The notes beneath the pieces were generated by a model. That model saw only the letters and a list, made by a program, of their open reading frames with translations, did not search any database and was not told where the DNA came from. A DNA stretch of 55,235 nucleotides from Tritrichomonas musculus (taxonomy: Eukaryota > Parabasalia > Tritrichomonadida > Tritrichomonadidae). Below, one piece after another: positions 1 through 11,400 of this stretch; within the stretch, counting starts at the first letter, position 1; each line of letters begins with the position of its first letter. The stretch is taken from NCBI GenBank assembly GCA_039105265.1, contig JAPFFF010000109.1, forward strand, positions 1 to 55,235, written 5' to 3'. The position numbers and the translations under genes are program-made.

Positions 1-2460
1 AAACGAGAACTGCAGTTGAATCATCAGATTCAACGAGAACTGCAGTTGAATCATCAGATTCAACGAGAACTGCAGTTGAACCATCAGATGCAGCGAGAAC
101 TGCAGTTGAATCATCAGATGCAACGAGAACTGTAGTTTAATAATAAGATGAAACAAGAACTGCAGTTGAATCATCAGATTCAACGAGAACTGCAGTTGAA
201 TCATCAGATGCAACGAGAACTGCAGTTGAATCATCAGATGCAACGAGAACTGCAGTTGAATCATCAGATGCAACGAGAACTGCAGTTGAATCATCAGATT
301 CAACGAGAACTGCAGTTGAACCATCAGATTCAACGAGAACTGCAGTTGAATCATCAGATGCAACGAGAACTGCAGTTGAATCATCAGATGCAACGAGAAC
401 TGCAGTTGAATCATCAGATGCAACGAGAACTGCAGTTGAATCATCAGATGCAACGAGAACTGCAGTTGAATCATCAGATGCAACGAGAACTGCAGTTGAA
501 TCATCAGATGCAACGAGAACTGCAGTTGAATCATCAGATGCAGCGAGAACTGCAGTTTAATAATAAGATGAAACAAGAACTGCAGTTGAATCATCAGATG
601 CAACGAGAACTGCAGTTGAATCATCAGATGCAACGAGAACTGCAGTTGAATCATCAGATGCAGCGAGAACTGCAGTTTAATAATAAGATGAAACAAGAAC
701 TGCAGTTGAATCATCAGATTCAACGAGAACTGCAGTTGAATCATCAGATGCAACGAGAACTGCAGTTGAATCATCAGATGCAACGAGAACTGCAGTTGAA
801 TCATCAGATGCAACGAGAACTGCAGTTGAATCATCAGATTCAACGAGAACTGCAGTTGAATCATCAGATGCAACGACAACTGCAGTTGAATCATAAGATT
901 CAACGAGAACTGCAGTTGAATCATCTGATGCAACGAGAACTGCAGTTGAATCATCAGATGCAACGAGAACTGCAGTTGAATCATCAGATTCAACGAGAAC
1001 TGCAGTTTAATAATAAGATTCAACGAGAACTGCAGTTTAATAATAAGATGAAACAAGAACTGCAGTTGAATAATCAGATGCAACGAGAACTGCAGTTGAA
1101 TCATCAGATTCAACGACAACTGCAGTTGAATCATCAGATGCAACGACAACTGCAGTTGAATCATCAGATGCAACGACAACTGCAGTTGAATCATCAGATT
1201 CAACGAGAACTGCAGTTTAATAATAAGATTCAACGAGAACTGCAGTTGAATCATCAGATGCAACGAGAACTGCAGTTGAATCATCAGATGAAACAAGAAC
1301 TGCAGTTGAATCATCAGATTCAACGAGAACTGCAGTTGAACCATCAGATTCAACGAGAACTGCAGTTGAATCATCAGATTCAACGACAACTGCAGTTGAA
1401 TCATCAGATGCAACGAGAACTGCAGTTGAATCATCAGATGCAACGAGAACTGCAGTTGAATCATCAGATTCAACGAGAACTGCAGTTGAATCATCAGATT
1501 CAACGAGAACTGCAGTTGAATCATCAGATGCAACGAGAACTGCAGTTGAATCATCAGATGAAACAAGAACTGCAGTTGAATCATCAGATTCAACGAGAAC
1601 TGCAGTTGAACCATCAGATTCAACGAGAACTGCAGTTGAATCATCAGATGCAACGAGAACTGCAGTTGAATCATCAGATGCAACGAGAACTGCAGTTGAA
1701 TCATCAGATGCAACGAGAACTGCAGTTGAATCATCAGATTCAACGAGAACTGCAGTTGAATCATCAGATTCAACGAGAACTGCAGTTGAATCATCAGATG
1801 CAGCGAGAACTGCAGTTTAATAATAAGATGAAACAAGAACTGCAGTTGAATCATCAGATGCAACGACAACTGCAGTTGAATCATCAGATGCAACGACAAC
1901 TGCAGTTGAATCATCAGATGCAACGACAACTGCAGTTGAATCATCAGATTCAACGAGAACTGCAGTTGAATCATCAGATTCAACGAGAACTGCAGTTGAA
2001 TCATCAGATTCAACGAGAACTGCAGTTGAATCATCAGATTCAACGAGAACTGCAGTTGAATCATCAGATGCAACGAGAACTGCAGTTGAATCATCAGATG
2101 CAACGACAACTGCAGTTGAATCATCAGATGCAACGAGAACTGCAGTTGAATCATCAGATTAAACGACAACTGCAGTTGAATCATCAGATGCAACGACAAC
2201 TGCATTTGAACCATCAGATGCAACGACAACTGCAGTTGAACCATCAGATTCAACGACAACTGCAATTGAACCATCAGATGCAACTACAACTGCAGTTGAA
2301 TCATCAGATTCAACTACAACTGCAGTTGAACCATTAGATGCAACTACAACTGCAGTTGAATCATCAGATGCAACGACAACTGCAGTTGAATCATCAGATT
2401 CAACGACAACTGCAGTTGAACCATTAGATTCAACGACAACTGCAGTTGAACCATCAGATT
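1..2460 (+). repeat. 30-bp satellite, left arm, outer block (subfamily a)
   Basis: Contiguous 30-bp units carry the core AACTGCAGTT followed by GAATCATCAGAT and then TCAACGAG or GCAACGAG. The register is constant through about 82 units. A variant unit with TTTAATAATAAGATGAAACAAG recurs at irregular intervals. Toward 2,200-2,460 CGAG is replaced by CGAC and CTAC, grading into subfamily b. The array runs off the left edge. The 30-bp period is ten codons, so several frames stay open (for example 148-2,337, encoding a QRELQLNHQM decapeptide repeat), but no evidence favours translation. Confidence 0.95.
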
Positions 2461-3930
2461 CAACTGCAACTGCAATTGAACCATCAGATTAAACTACAAC
2501 TTCAATTGAACCATTAGATTCAGCTGCAACTGCAATTTGAACCATTAGATTAAACTACAACTGAAATTGAACCATCAGATTAAACTACAACTGCAGTTGA
2601 ACATCAGATCAAGAGAACTGCAGTTGAATCATCAGATTCACAACTGCAAGTTGAACCATCAGATTCAACGACAACTGCAATTTGAATCATCAGATTAAAC
2701 TACAACTGCAGTTGAATCATCAGATTAAACTACAACTGCAATTGAACCATCAGATTAAACTACAACTGCAGTTGAATCATCAGATTCAACTGCAACTGCA
2801 GTTGAACCATCAGATTCAGCTACAACTGCAATTTGAACCATCAGATTCAGCTGCAACTGCAATTGAACCATCAGATTAAACTACAACTTCAATTGAACCA
2901 TTAGATTCAGCTGCAACTGCAATTTGAACCATTAGATTAAGCTACAACTGAAATTGAACCATCAGATTAAACTACAACTGCAATTGAACTATCAGATTAA
3001 ACTACAACTGCAATTGAACCATCAGATTCAACTGCAACTGCAATTTGAACCATCAGATGCAACTACAACTGCAATTTGAATCATCAGATTAAACTACAAC
3101 TGCAATTTGAATCATCAGATTAAACTACAACTGCAATTTGAACCATCAGATTAAACTACAACTGCAGTTGAATCATCAGATTAAACTACAACTGCAGTTG
3201 AACCATCAGATTCAACGAAAACTGCAGTTGAATCATCAGATTCAACGAGAACTGCATTTGAACCATCAGATTAAACTACAACTGCAGTTGAACCATCAGA
3301 TTAAACTACAACTGCAGTTGAACCATCAGATTAAACTACAACTGCAGTTGAATCATCAGATTAAACTACAACTGCAGTTGAACCATCAGATTCAGCTACA
3401 ACTGCAATTTGAACCATCAGATTCAACTGCAACTGCAATTGAACCATCAGATTAAACTACAACTTCAATTGAACCATTAGATTCAGCTGCAACTGCAATT
3501 TGAACCATCAGATTAAGCTACAACTGCAATTGAACCATTAGATTAAACTACAACTGCAATTGAACCATCAGATTAAACTACAACTGCAATTGAACCATCA
3601 GATTAAACTACAACTGCAGTTGAACCATCAGATTCAACTACAACTGCAATTGAACCATCAGATTCAGCTGCAACTGCAATTTGAACCATCAGATTAAACT
3701 ACAACTGCAATTTGAACCATCAGATTAAACTACAACTTCAATTGAACCATTAGATTCAGCTGCAACTGCAATTTGAACCATTAGATTAAACTACAACTGC
3801 AATTGAACCATCAGATTAAACTACAACTGCAATTGAACCATCAGATTCAGCTGCAACTGCAATTGAACCATCAGATTAAACTACAACTGCAATTTGAACC
3901 ATCAGATTAAACTACAACTGCAGTTGAATC
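2460..3930 (+). repeat. 30/31-bp satellite, left arm, subfamily b block
   Basis: Units here read CTACAACTGCA(A/G)TTGAACCATCAGATTAAA, often with an extra A or T in the TTGAA run, so units are 30 or 31 bp and the reading frame is soon lost. Many units carry CAGCTGCAACTGC. This block is more diverged than the flanking subfamily a blocks. Its length (about 1.47 kb) is close to that of the first b block in the right arm (about 1.45 kb). Confidence 0.92.
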
Positions 3931-5960
3931 ATCAGATGCAACGAGAACTGCAGTTGAATCATCAGATTCAACGACAACTGCAGTTGAACCATCAGATGCA
4001 ACGAGAACTGCAGTTGAATCATCAGATTCAACGAGAACTGCAGTTGAATCATCAGATGCAACGAGAACTGCAGTTGAATAATCAGATGCAACGAGAACTG
4101 CAGTTGAATCATCAGATGCAACGAGAACTGCAGTTGAATCATCAGATGCAACGAGAACTGCAGTTGAATCATCAGATGCAACGAGAACTGCAGTTGAATC
4201 ATCAGATGCAACGAGAACTGTAGTTTAATAATAAGATTCAAAAAGAACTGCAGTTTAATCATAAGATTCAACGAGAACTGCAGTTTAATAATAAGATGAA
4301 ACAAGAACTGCAGTTGAATCATCAGATGCAACGAGAACTGCAGTTGAATCATCAGATGCAACGAGAACTGCAGTTGAATCATCAGATTCAACGAGAACTG
4401 CAGTTGAATCATCAGATGCAACGAGAACTGCAGTTTAATAATAAGATGCAACGAGAACTGCAGTTGAATCATCAGATTCAACGAGAACTGCAGTTGAATC
4501 ATCAGATGCAACGAGAACTGCAGTTGAATCATCAGATGCAACGAGAACTGCAGTTGAATCATCAGATGCAACGACAACTGCAGTTGAATCATCAGATGCA
4601 ACGACAACTGCAGTTGAATCATCAGATTCAACGAGAACTGCAGTTGAATCATCAGATGCAACGAGAACTGCAGTTTAATAATAGGATGCAACGAGAACTG
4701 CAGTTGAATCATCAGATGCAACGAGAACTGCAGTTGAATCATCAGATGCAACGAGAACTGCAGTTGAATCATCAGATGCAACGAGAACTGCAGTTGAATC
4801 ATCAGATGCAACGAGAACTGCAGTTGAATCATCAGATGCAACGAGAACTGCAGTTGAATCATCAGATTCAACGAGAACTGCAGTTGAATCATCAGATTCA
4901 ACGAGAACTGCAGTTGAATCATCAGATTCAACGAGAACTGCAGTTGAATCATCAGATGCAACGAGAACTGCAGTTGAATCATCAGATGCAACGAGAACTG
5001 CAGTTGAATCATCAGATTCAACGAGAACTGCAGTTGAATCATCAGATTCAACGAGAACTGCAGTTGAATCATCAGATTCAACGAGAACTGCAGTTGAATC
5101 ATCAGATGCAACGAGAACTGCAGTTGAATCATCAGATGCAACGAGAACTGCAGTTGAATCATCAGATGCAACGAGAACTGCAGTTGAATCATCAGATGCA
5201 ACGAGAACTGCAGTTGAATCATCAGATTCAACGAGAACTGCAGTTGAATCATCAGATGCAACGAGAACTGCAGTTTAATAATCAGATGCAACGAGAACTG
5301 CAGTTGAATCATCAGATGCAACGAGAACTGCAGTTGAATCATCAGATGCAACGAGAACTGCAGTTGAATCATCAGATGCAACGAGAACTGCAGTTGAATC
5401 ATCAGATGCAACGAGAACTGCAGTTGAATCATCAGATGCAACGAGAACTGCAGTTGAATCATCAGATTCAACGAGAACTGCAGTTGAATCATCAGATTCA
5501 ACGAGAACTGCAGTTGAATCATCAGATTCAACGAGAACTGCAGTTGAATCATCAGATGCAACGAGAACTGCAGTTGAATCATCAGATGCAACGAGAACTG
5601 CAGTTGAATCATCAGATGCAACGAGAACTGCAGTTGAATCATCAGATGCAACGAGAACTGCAGTTTAATAATAAGATTCAACAAGAACTGCAGTTTAATC
5701 ATAAGATTCAACGAGAACTGCAGTTTAATCATAAGATTCAACGAGAACTGCAGTTTAATAATAAGATTCAACAAGAACTGCAGTTAAATCATCAGATGCA
5801 ACGAGAACTGCAGTTGAATCATCAGATTCAACGAGAACTGCAGTTGAATCATCAGATTCAACGAGAACTGCAGTTGAATCATCAGATGCAACGAGAACTG
5901 CAGTTGAATTTTCAAGTTTAAGAAGAACTGCAATTGAATCATCAGATTCAACAAGAACTA
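3930..5960 (+). repeat. 30-bp satellite, left arm, inner block (subfamily a)
   Basis: The array returns to the 30-bp CGAGAACTGCAG unit in fixed register for about 67 units. Units with TTTAATAATAAG or TTTAATCATAAG are interspersed, mainly at 4,220-4,290 and 5,665-5,765. The last two or three units (about 5,905-5,990) decay progressively (TTTTCAAGTTTAAG, then AACAAGAACTAAAATTCAATTGTCAAG) before the array ends near the transposase 3' side. Both strands stay open over most of this block (4,296-5,921 plus; 3,912-5,774 minus), which argues that neither frame is under coding selection. Confidence 0.94.
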
Positions 5961-6093
5961 AAATTCAATTGTCAAGTTCAAAAACTTCTTCACTAAATCT
6001 TCAAAACTAAAACATATAATTTAATTTTACAATTTTTTATATTTTCTAAAAAATAAATAATTAATATTTTCTTTTATATTTATAAAACTTTTA

Positions 6094-8109
6094 TTAAAAT
6101 AAACTAAGCATATTTTTTTTGATATAAGCTTTTTTCCAAATTCGTATTTGCATCAATGTATAAAAATGATCAGGTGATCTTTCCTTTTCTTCCAATAGTT
6201 TTGGATCATTCAGCATTGATTCTTGAACCTGCATTGCAATCGCAGCTACTTCAACATAATCAATTGACATCACAGCTTTCAATTGATGTAAGCATTCATA
6301 AATTAACTGTGCATATTTTTCGTCGTATTTGTTTGGTTCGATTATATCGACTTTTTCAGAAATGCCATTTTCACCTGATGTCTCATTTTTTTCTTCTTCT
6401 TCAAAGTTGAGAACTTGATCAAGTTCTTTGACTGCCAATTCTGTTTGGATGTTATTCAAAACAATTTGCTTACCATCAAACCATCTGTGCCAGACTTTTG
6501 GTTGATTCCATTTATTATTGAAAATTTGATGGATGCAAGGAACATCATCCCCAAATAACAAAGAATAATACAAATAATTTGGGCAGCTACATGAAGAACA
6601 AGAAAATTTATCAGCATCTTCTGGATGTGCATGAACATGATCATTGGCTTTCTTTTTGAGATCTTTCACATAGTTTTTGAAATTTCTCAAAATTGATTCA
6701 TTCACGTTTATCAAACGGTCTTTTATTCTCTGCGCGAGCAAAGCAATTCGTGTCATCATTTTTGTTGTAGTATGAGAGACACTCTCATTTAAGCAATGGT
6801 GAAAACTCTCGGAGTGATTAGTTGTCGTTGGAACTGAGTCATTCATCCTCATAAATAAAGGTGCATACTTGGGCTTGCAATTAATGATATTTTCAAACAA
6901 TTTTTGGTGTCTCAGAGCAGATGATCGAGTATCTTTTGTCAATTCATTAAAAAGACTTTTCCATTTTTTTTTATTTTTTTTGAATTCTTCTTCTGACGTA
7001 CAGAACAGCATTTCTCTTATAATTAATGATAATGCAGATTTGGCACCACAATTTCTTATTAAGTGGACATAACAATGATAAATGCTCAAATTATATTTTT
7101 TCCCTAGTTTCTTAAAGGATGGGTGCTGGTCTGTAAGATAGGATTTTTGAATAAATTCGCTGAAAATATCATTATTTAAATCTAGCACTTTTAATGATTC
7201 GAAAAATAATGAATAAAAATCGGATGATTCTGACGGCCCCACTATTAAAGCAAGAGGAAATCCCGTGTTACGATATATCAACTGAGGAATAGAAAATACA
7301 AAAGGTTTCAAAATTGTAAAAGTGGCATCTAATTCTATAGTCGAAGAAAGATTCATGATCAAATCGAAGTTATTATGGAACCACACAAAACCGATGCACG
7401 GAATTCCATTGTATGCGAAGCCTCCATAGCCTTTATATACACACAATGTTCCACCAACTTGTTCAAACACTCCTTCCAACGTGTTGTTAGGATTAATATG
7501 CTTTAAAAAATCATTCCTTTGCGCTTTCGGCGATTTAGGCGAAATTGAATAGAATATAGTAGCGATAACACTTGAAACATTTTCTTTTTTGAAGCGACCA
7601 TTTAACACTGTTGAAATAAAGGACAAAAACTTATTGTTTTTAATTTTAAATTTATTTGTGGCCAAGTTTGATAGAATTGGCTGGTTTCCAAACATCTTAC
7701 ATTTGATGTTATTATGAAATTTCACAATTGTTGTTTCTTTATATATAACATATTGCGATGTACCTATTATTTTGATTGTAAAACATGTTCCTAATGAACT
7801 GTATCTTATATCAAATATTTTTTGGCTTGGATCTTCTTTTTCGAAAATAATCATTTGACGATCAAGAATTTCATTTCCCATTTTTTTATCTAAATTGCAA
7901 TTATGAATTGATTCCAAACCAGTATCATCCAACGAGCTTAAGAAAAATATAAAAGGCATCACTTGAATCCTAATATCATAATAATTATCAGTCGCATCGT
8001 ATAAATAAACCGGATGTCTTGTATCGAATGTTGTATTTTTTGAATTTAAATCTTTTCTAGTTGTAGTAATAAGTAGAAAATTTAGTTGGTTATTAGTTTT
8101 GTTCTGCAT
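6094..8109 (-). CDS. MULE-family transposase (DDE, SWIM zinc finger)
   Basis: A 671-residue intronless, uninterrupted frame. Seen: a MULE catalytic core with first Asp in ELDATF (D261), second Asp in LTDQHP (D327), the family-typical C-x2-H (C346, H349) and the catalytic Glu in TTTNHSESFHH (E434). Downstream is a SWIM-type zinc-binding motif, CSC at 507-509 with CIH at 525-527. The N-terminal 200 residues carry no domain I recognise. The acidic stretch at 569-580 is a likely linker. Known: MULE transposases cut at terminal inverted repeats and paste DNA, usually making 8-11 bp target duplications; SWIM domains occur in many of them. It is the only non-satellite gene between the inverted satellite arms, so it is the obvious candidate for mobilising them. 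No trichomonad Initiator is obvious before the ATG. Since the frame is intact, the protein may still be active or only recently silenced. Confidence 0.88.
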   Translation of the reverse strand: MQNKTNNQLNFLLITTTRKDLNSKNTTFDTRHPVYLYDATDNYYDIRIQVMPFIFFLSSLDDTGLESIHNCNLDKKMGNEILDRQMIIFEKEDPSQKIFDIRYSSLGTCFTIKIIGTSQYVIYKETTIVKFHNNIKCKMFGNQPILSNLATNKFKIKNNKFLSFISTVLNGRFKKENVSSVIATIFYSISPKSPKAQRNDFLKHINPNNTLEGVFEQVGGTLCVYKGYGGFAYNGIPCIGFVWFHNNFDLIMNLSSTIELDATFTILKPFVFSIPQLIYRNTGFPLALIVGPSESSDFYSLFFESLKVLDLNNDIFSEFIQKSYLTDQHPSFKKLGKKYNLSIYHCYVHLIRNCGAKSALSLIIREMLFCTSEEEFKKNKKKWKSLFNELTKDTRSSALRHQKLFENIINCKPKYAPLFMRMNDSVPTTTNHSESFHHCLNESVSHTTTKMMTRIALLAQRIKDRLINVNESILRNFKNYVKDLKKKANDHVHAHPEDADKFSCSSCSCPNYLYYSLLFGDDVPCIHQIFNNKWNQPKVWHRWFDGKQIVLNNIQTELAVKELDQVLNFEEEEKNETSGENGISEKVDIIEPNKYDEKYAQLIYECLHQLKAVMSIDYVEVAAIAMQVQESMLNDPKLLEEKERSPDHFYTLMQIRIWKKAYIKKNMLSLF

Positions 8110-8440
8110 TTAAAAAGAAAAAGATAAAAAGGAACTATGGTCAATATAAGGTGAAATATAAAAAATAACTAAAATTTTTTTTTAATATATATAGAAGGTT
8201 TATTGAGCAAAATCTTGTTCATTAAAGATTTAATTATTAAGGATTTATTTTAATAAATGGCTAAAAAAAGGAAAATTTTTAAAATTAAATAATAAAGGAT
8301 AATAGAATTTATTAGAATTCATTAAGAGAATTGGATTAGGTAATAAGTATTAGCTGAATGTTTTTTAAAAGTATTGCACAAAATCGAGGGTAATGGATAG
8401 ATTCAAAGGAAGATGTTGTTGATTAATCAGAATCATTTGA
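8110..8440. other. AT-rich promoter-side spacer of the transposase gene
   Basis: About 330 bp between the transposase start and the right arm. It is strongly AT-rich with A and T runs and no open frame of note. It should contain the transposase promoter, but I see no clear motif. The last 60 bases (about 8,400-8,460) already resemble degenerate satellite units (GATTCTAATGATTCAACAGTGG), so the arm edge is gradual rather than sharp. Confidence 0.6.
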
Positions 8441-11400
8441 ATGTTTTGGTGATTCTAATGATTCAACAGTGGTTCTTGTTTTATCTGATAATTCAACTGC
8501 AGTTCTCGTTGAATCTGATGCTTCAACTGCAGTTCTTGTTGCATCTGATTGTTCAACTGCAGTTCTCGTTGAATCTTATGGTTCAACTTCAGTTTTCGTT
8601 GAATCTGATGATTCAACTGCAGTTCTTGTTGCATCTTATTATTACACTGCAGTTATCGTTGAATCTGATGGTTCAACTGCAGTTCTCGTTGAATCTTATG
8701 GTTCAACTGCAGTTCTTGTTGCATCTGATTGTTCAACTGCAGTTCTCGTTGAATCTTATGGTTCAACTTCAGTTCTCGTTGAATCTGATGGTTCAATTGC
8801 AGTTCTTGTTTCATCTTATTATTAAACTGCAGTTCTCGTTGAATCTGATGATTCAACTGCAGTTCTTGTTTCATCTTATTATTAAACTGCAGTTCTCGTT
8901 GAATCTGATGATTCAACTGCAGTTCTTGTTTCATCTTATTATTAAACTGCAGTTCTCGTTGCATCTGATGATTCAACTGCAGTTCTCGTTGCATTCTATT
9001 ATTAAACTGCAGTTCTCGTTGAATCTGATGATTCAACTGCAGTTCTCGTTGCATCCTATTATTAAACTGCAGTTCTCGTTGAATCTGATGATTCAACTGC
9101 AGTTCTTGTTGCATCTTAATATTAAACGGCAGTTCTCGTTGCATCTGATGATTCAACTGCAGTTCTCGTTGCATCCTATTATTAAACTGCAGTTCTCGTT
9201 GAATCTGATGATTCAACTGCAGTTCTCGTTGCATCCTATTATTAAACTGCAGTTCTCGTTGAATCTGATGATTCAACTGCAGTTCTTGTTGCATCTTAAT
9301 ATTAAACGGCAGTTCTCGTTGCATCTGATGATTCAACTGCAGTTCTCGTTGAATCTGATGATTCAACTGCAGTTCTCGTTGAATCTGATGATTCAACTGC
9401 AGTTCTCGTTGAATCTGATGATTCAACTGCAGTTCTCGTTGCATCTGATGATTCAACTGCAGTTCTCGTTGAATCTGATGATTCAACTGCAGTTGTCGTT
9501 GCATCTGATGATTCAACTGCAGTTGTCGTTGCATCTGATGATTCAACTGCAGTTGTCGTTGCATCTGATGATTCAACGGCAGTTCTTGTTTCATCTTATT
9601 ATTAAACTGCAGTTCTCGTTGAATCTTATTATTAAACTGCAGTTCTCGTTGAATCTTATTATTAAACTGCAGTTCTCGTTGCATCTGATGATTCAACTGC
9701 AGTTGTCGTTGCATCAGATGATTCAACTGCAGTTCTCGTTGCATCTGATGATTCAACTGCAGTTCTCGTTGAATCTGATGATTCAACTGCAGTTCTCGTT
9801 GAATCTGATGATTCAACTGCAGTTCTGGTTGAATCTTATTATTAAACTGCAGTTCTCGTTGAATCTTATTATTAAACTGCAGTTCTCGTTGAATCTGATG
9901 ATTCAACTGCAGTTCTCGTTGCATCTGATGATTCAACTGCAGTTCTCGTTGAATCTGATGATTCAACTGCAGTTCTTGTTGCATCTTAATATTAAACGGC
10001 AGTTCTCGTTGCATCTGATGATTCAACTGCAGTTCTCGTTGAATCTGATGATTCAACTGCAGTTCTCGTTGAATCTGATGATTCAACTGCAGTTCTCGTT
10101 GAATCTGATGATTCAACTGCAGTTCTCGTTTCATCTGATGATTCAACTGCAGTTCTCGTTGAATCTGATGATTCAACTGCAGTTCTCGTTGAATCTGATG
10201 ATTCAACTGCAGTTCTCGTTGAATCTGATGATTCAACTGCAGTTCTTGTTTCATCTGATGATTCAACTGCAGTTCTCGTTGCATCTGATGATTCAACTGC
10301 AGTTGTCGTTGAATCTGATGATTCAACTGCAGTTCTCGTTGAATCTGATGGTTCAATTGCAGTTCTTGTTTCATCTTATTATTAAACTGCAGTTCTCGTT
10401 GAATCTTATTATTAAACTGCAGTTCTCGTTGAATCTGATGATTCAACTGCAGTTCTCGTTGAATCTTATGGTTCAACTGCAGTTATCGTTGAATCTGATG
10501 GTTCAACTGCAGTTCTCGTTGAATCTTATGGTTCAACTGCAGTTATCGTTGAATCTGATGGTTCAACTGCAGTTCTCGTTGCATCTTATGGTTCAACTGC
10601 AGTTCTCGTTGAATCTTATGGTTCAACTGCAGTTCTCGTTGAATCTTAATATTAAACTGCAGTTATCGTTGAATCTGATGGTTCAACTGCAGTTCTTGTT
10701 GCATCTGATGATTCAACTGCAGTTCTCGTTGAATCTGATGATTCAACTGCAGTTCTTGTTGCATCTTATTATTAAACGGTAGTTCTCGTTGCATCTGATG
10801 ATTCAACTGCAGTTCTCGTTGCATCTGATGATTCAACTGCAGTTCTTGTTGAATCTGATGATTCAACTGCAGTTCTCGTTGAATCTGATGATTCAACTGC
10901 AGTTCTCGTTGAATCTGATGATTCAACTGCAGTTCTCGTTGAATCTGATGATTCAACTGCAGTTGTCGTTGCATCTGATGATTCAACTGCAGTTGTCGTT
11001 GCATCTGATGATTCAACTGCAGTTGTCGTTGCATCTGATGATTCAACGGCAGTTCTTGTTTCATCTTATTATTAAACTGCAGTTCTCGTTGAATCTTATT
11101 ATTAAACTGCAGTTCTCGTTGAATCTTATTATTAAACTGCAGTTCTCGTTGCATCTGATGATTCAACTGCAGTTGTCGTTGCATCAGATGATTCAACTGC
11201 AGTTCTCGTTGAATCTGATGATTCAACTGCAGTTCTGGTTGAATCTGATGATTCAACTGCAGTTCTCGTTGAATCTTAATATTAAACTGCAGTTATCGTT
11301 GAATCTGATGGTTCAACTGCAGTTCTTGTTGCATCTGATGATTCAACTGCAGTTCTTGTTGCATCTTAATATTAAACGGAAGTTCTCGTTGCATCTGATG

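Noticed and set aside
148-5921. Long open frames of QRELQLNHQM and LMIQLQFSLH repeats on both strands of the left array
   Set aside because: A 30-bp period without stops keeps several frames open at once on both strands; there is no independent start, domain or codon signal.
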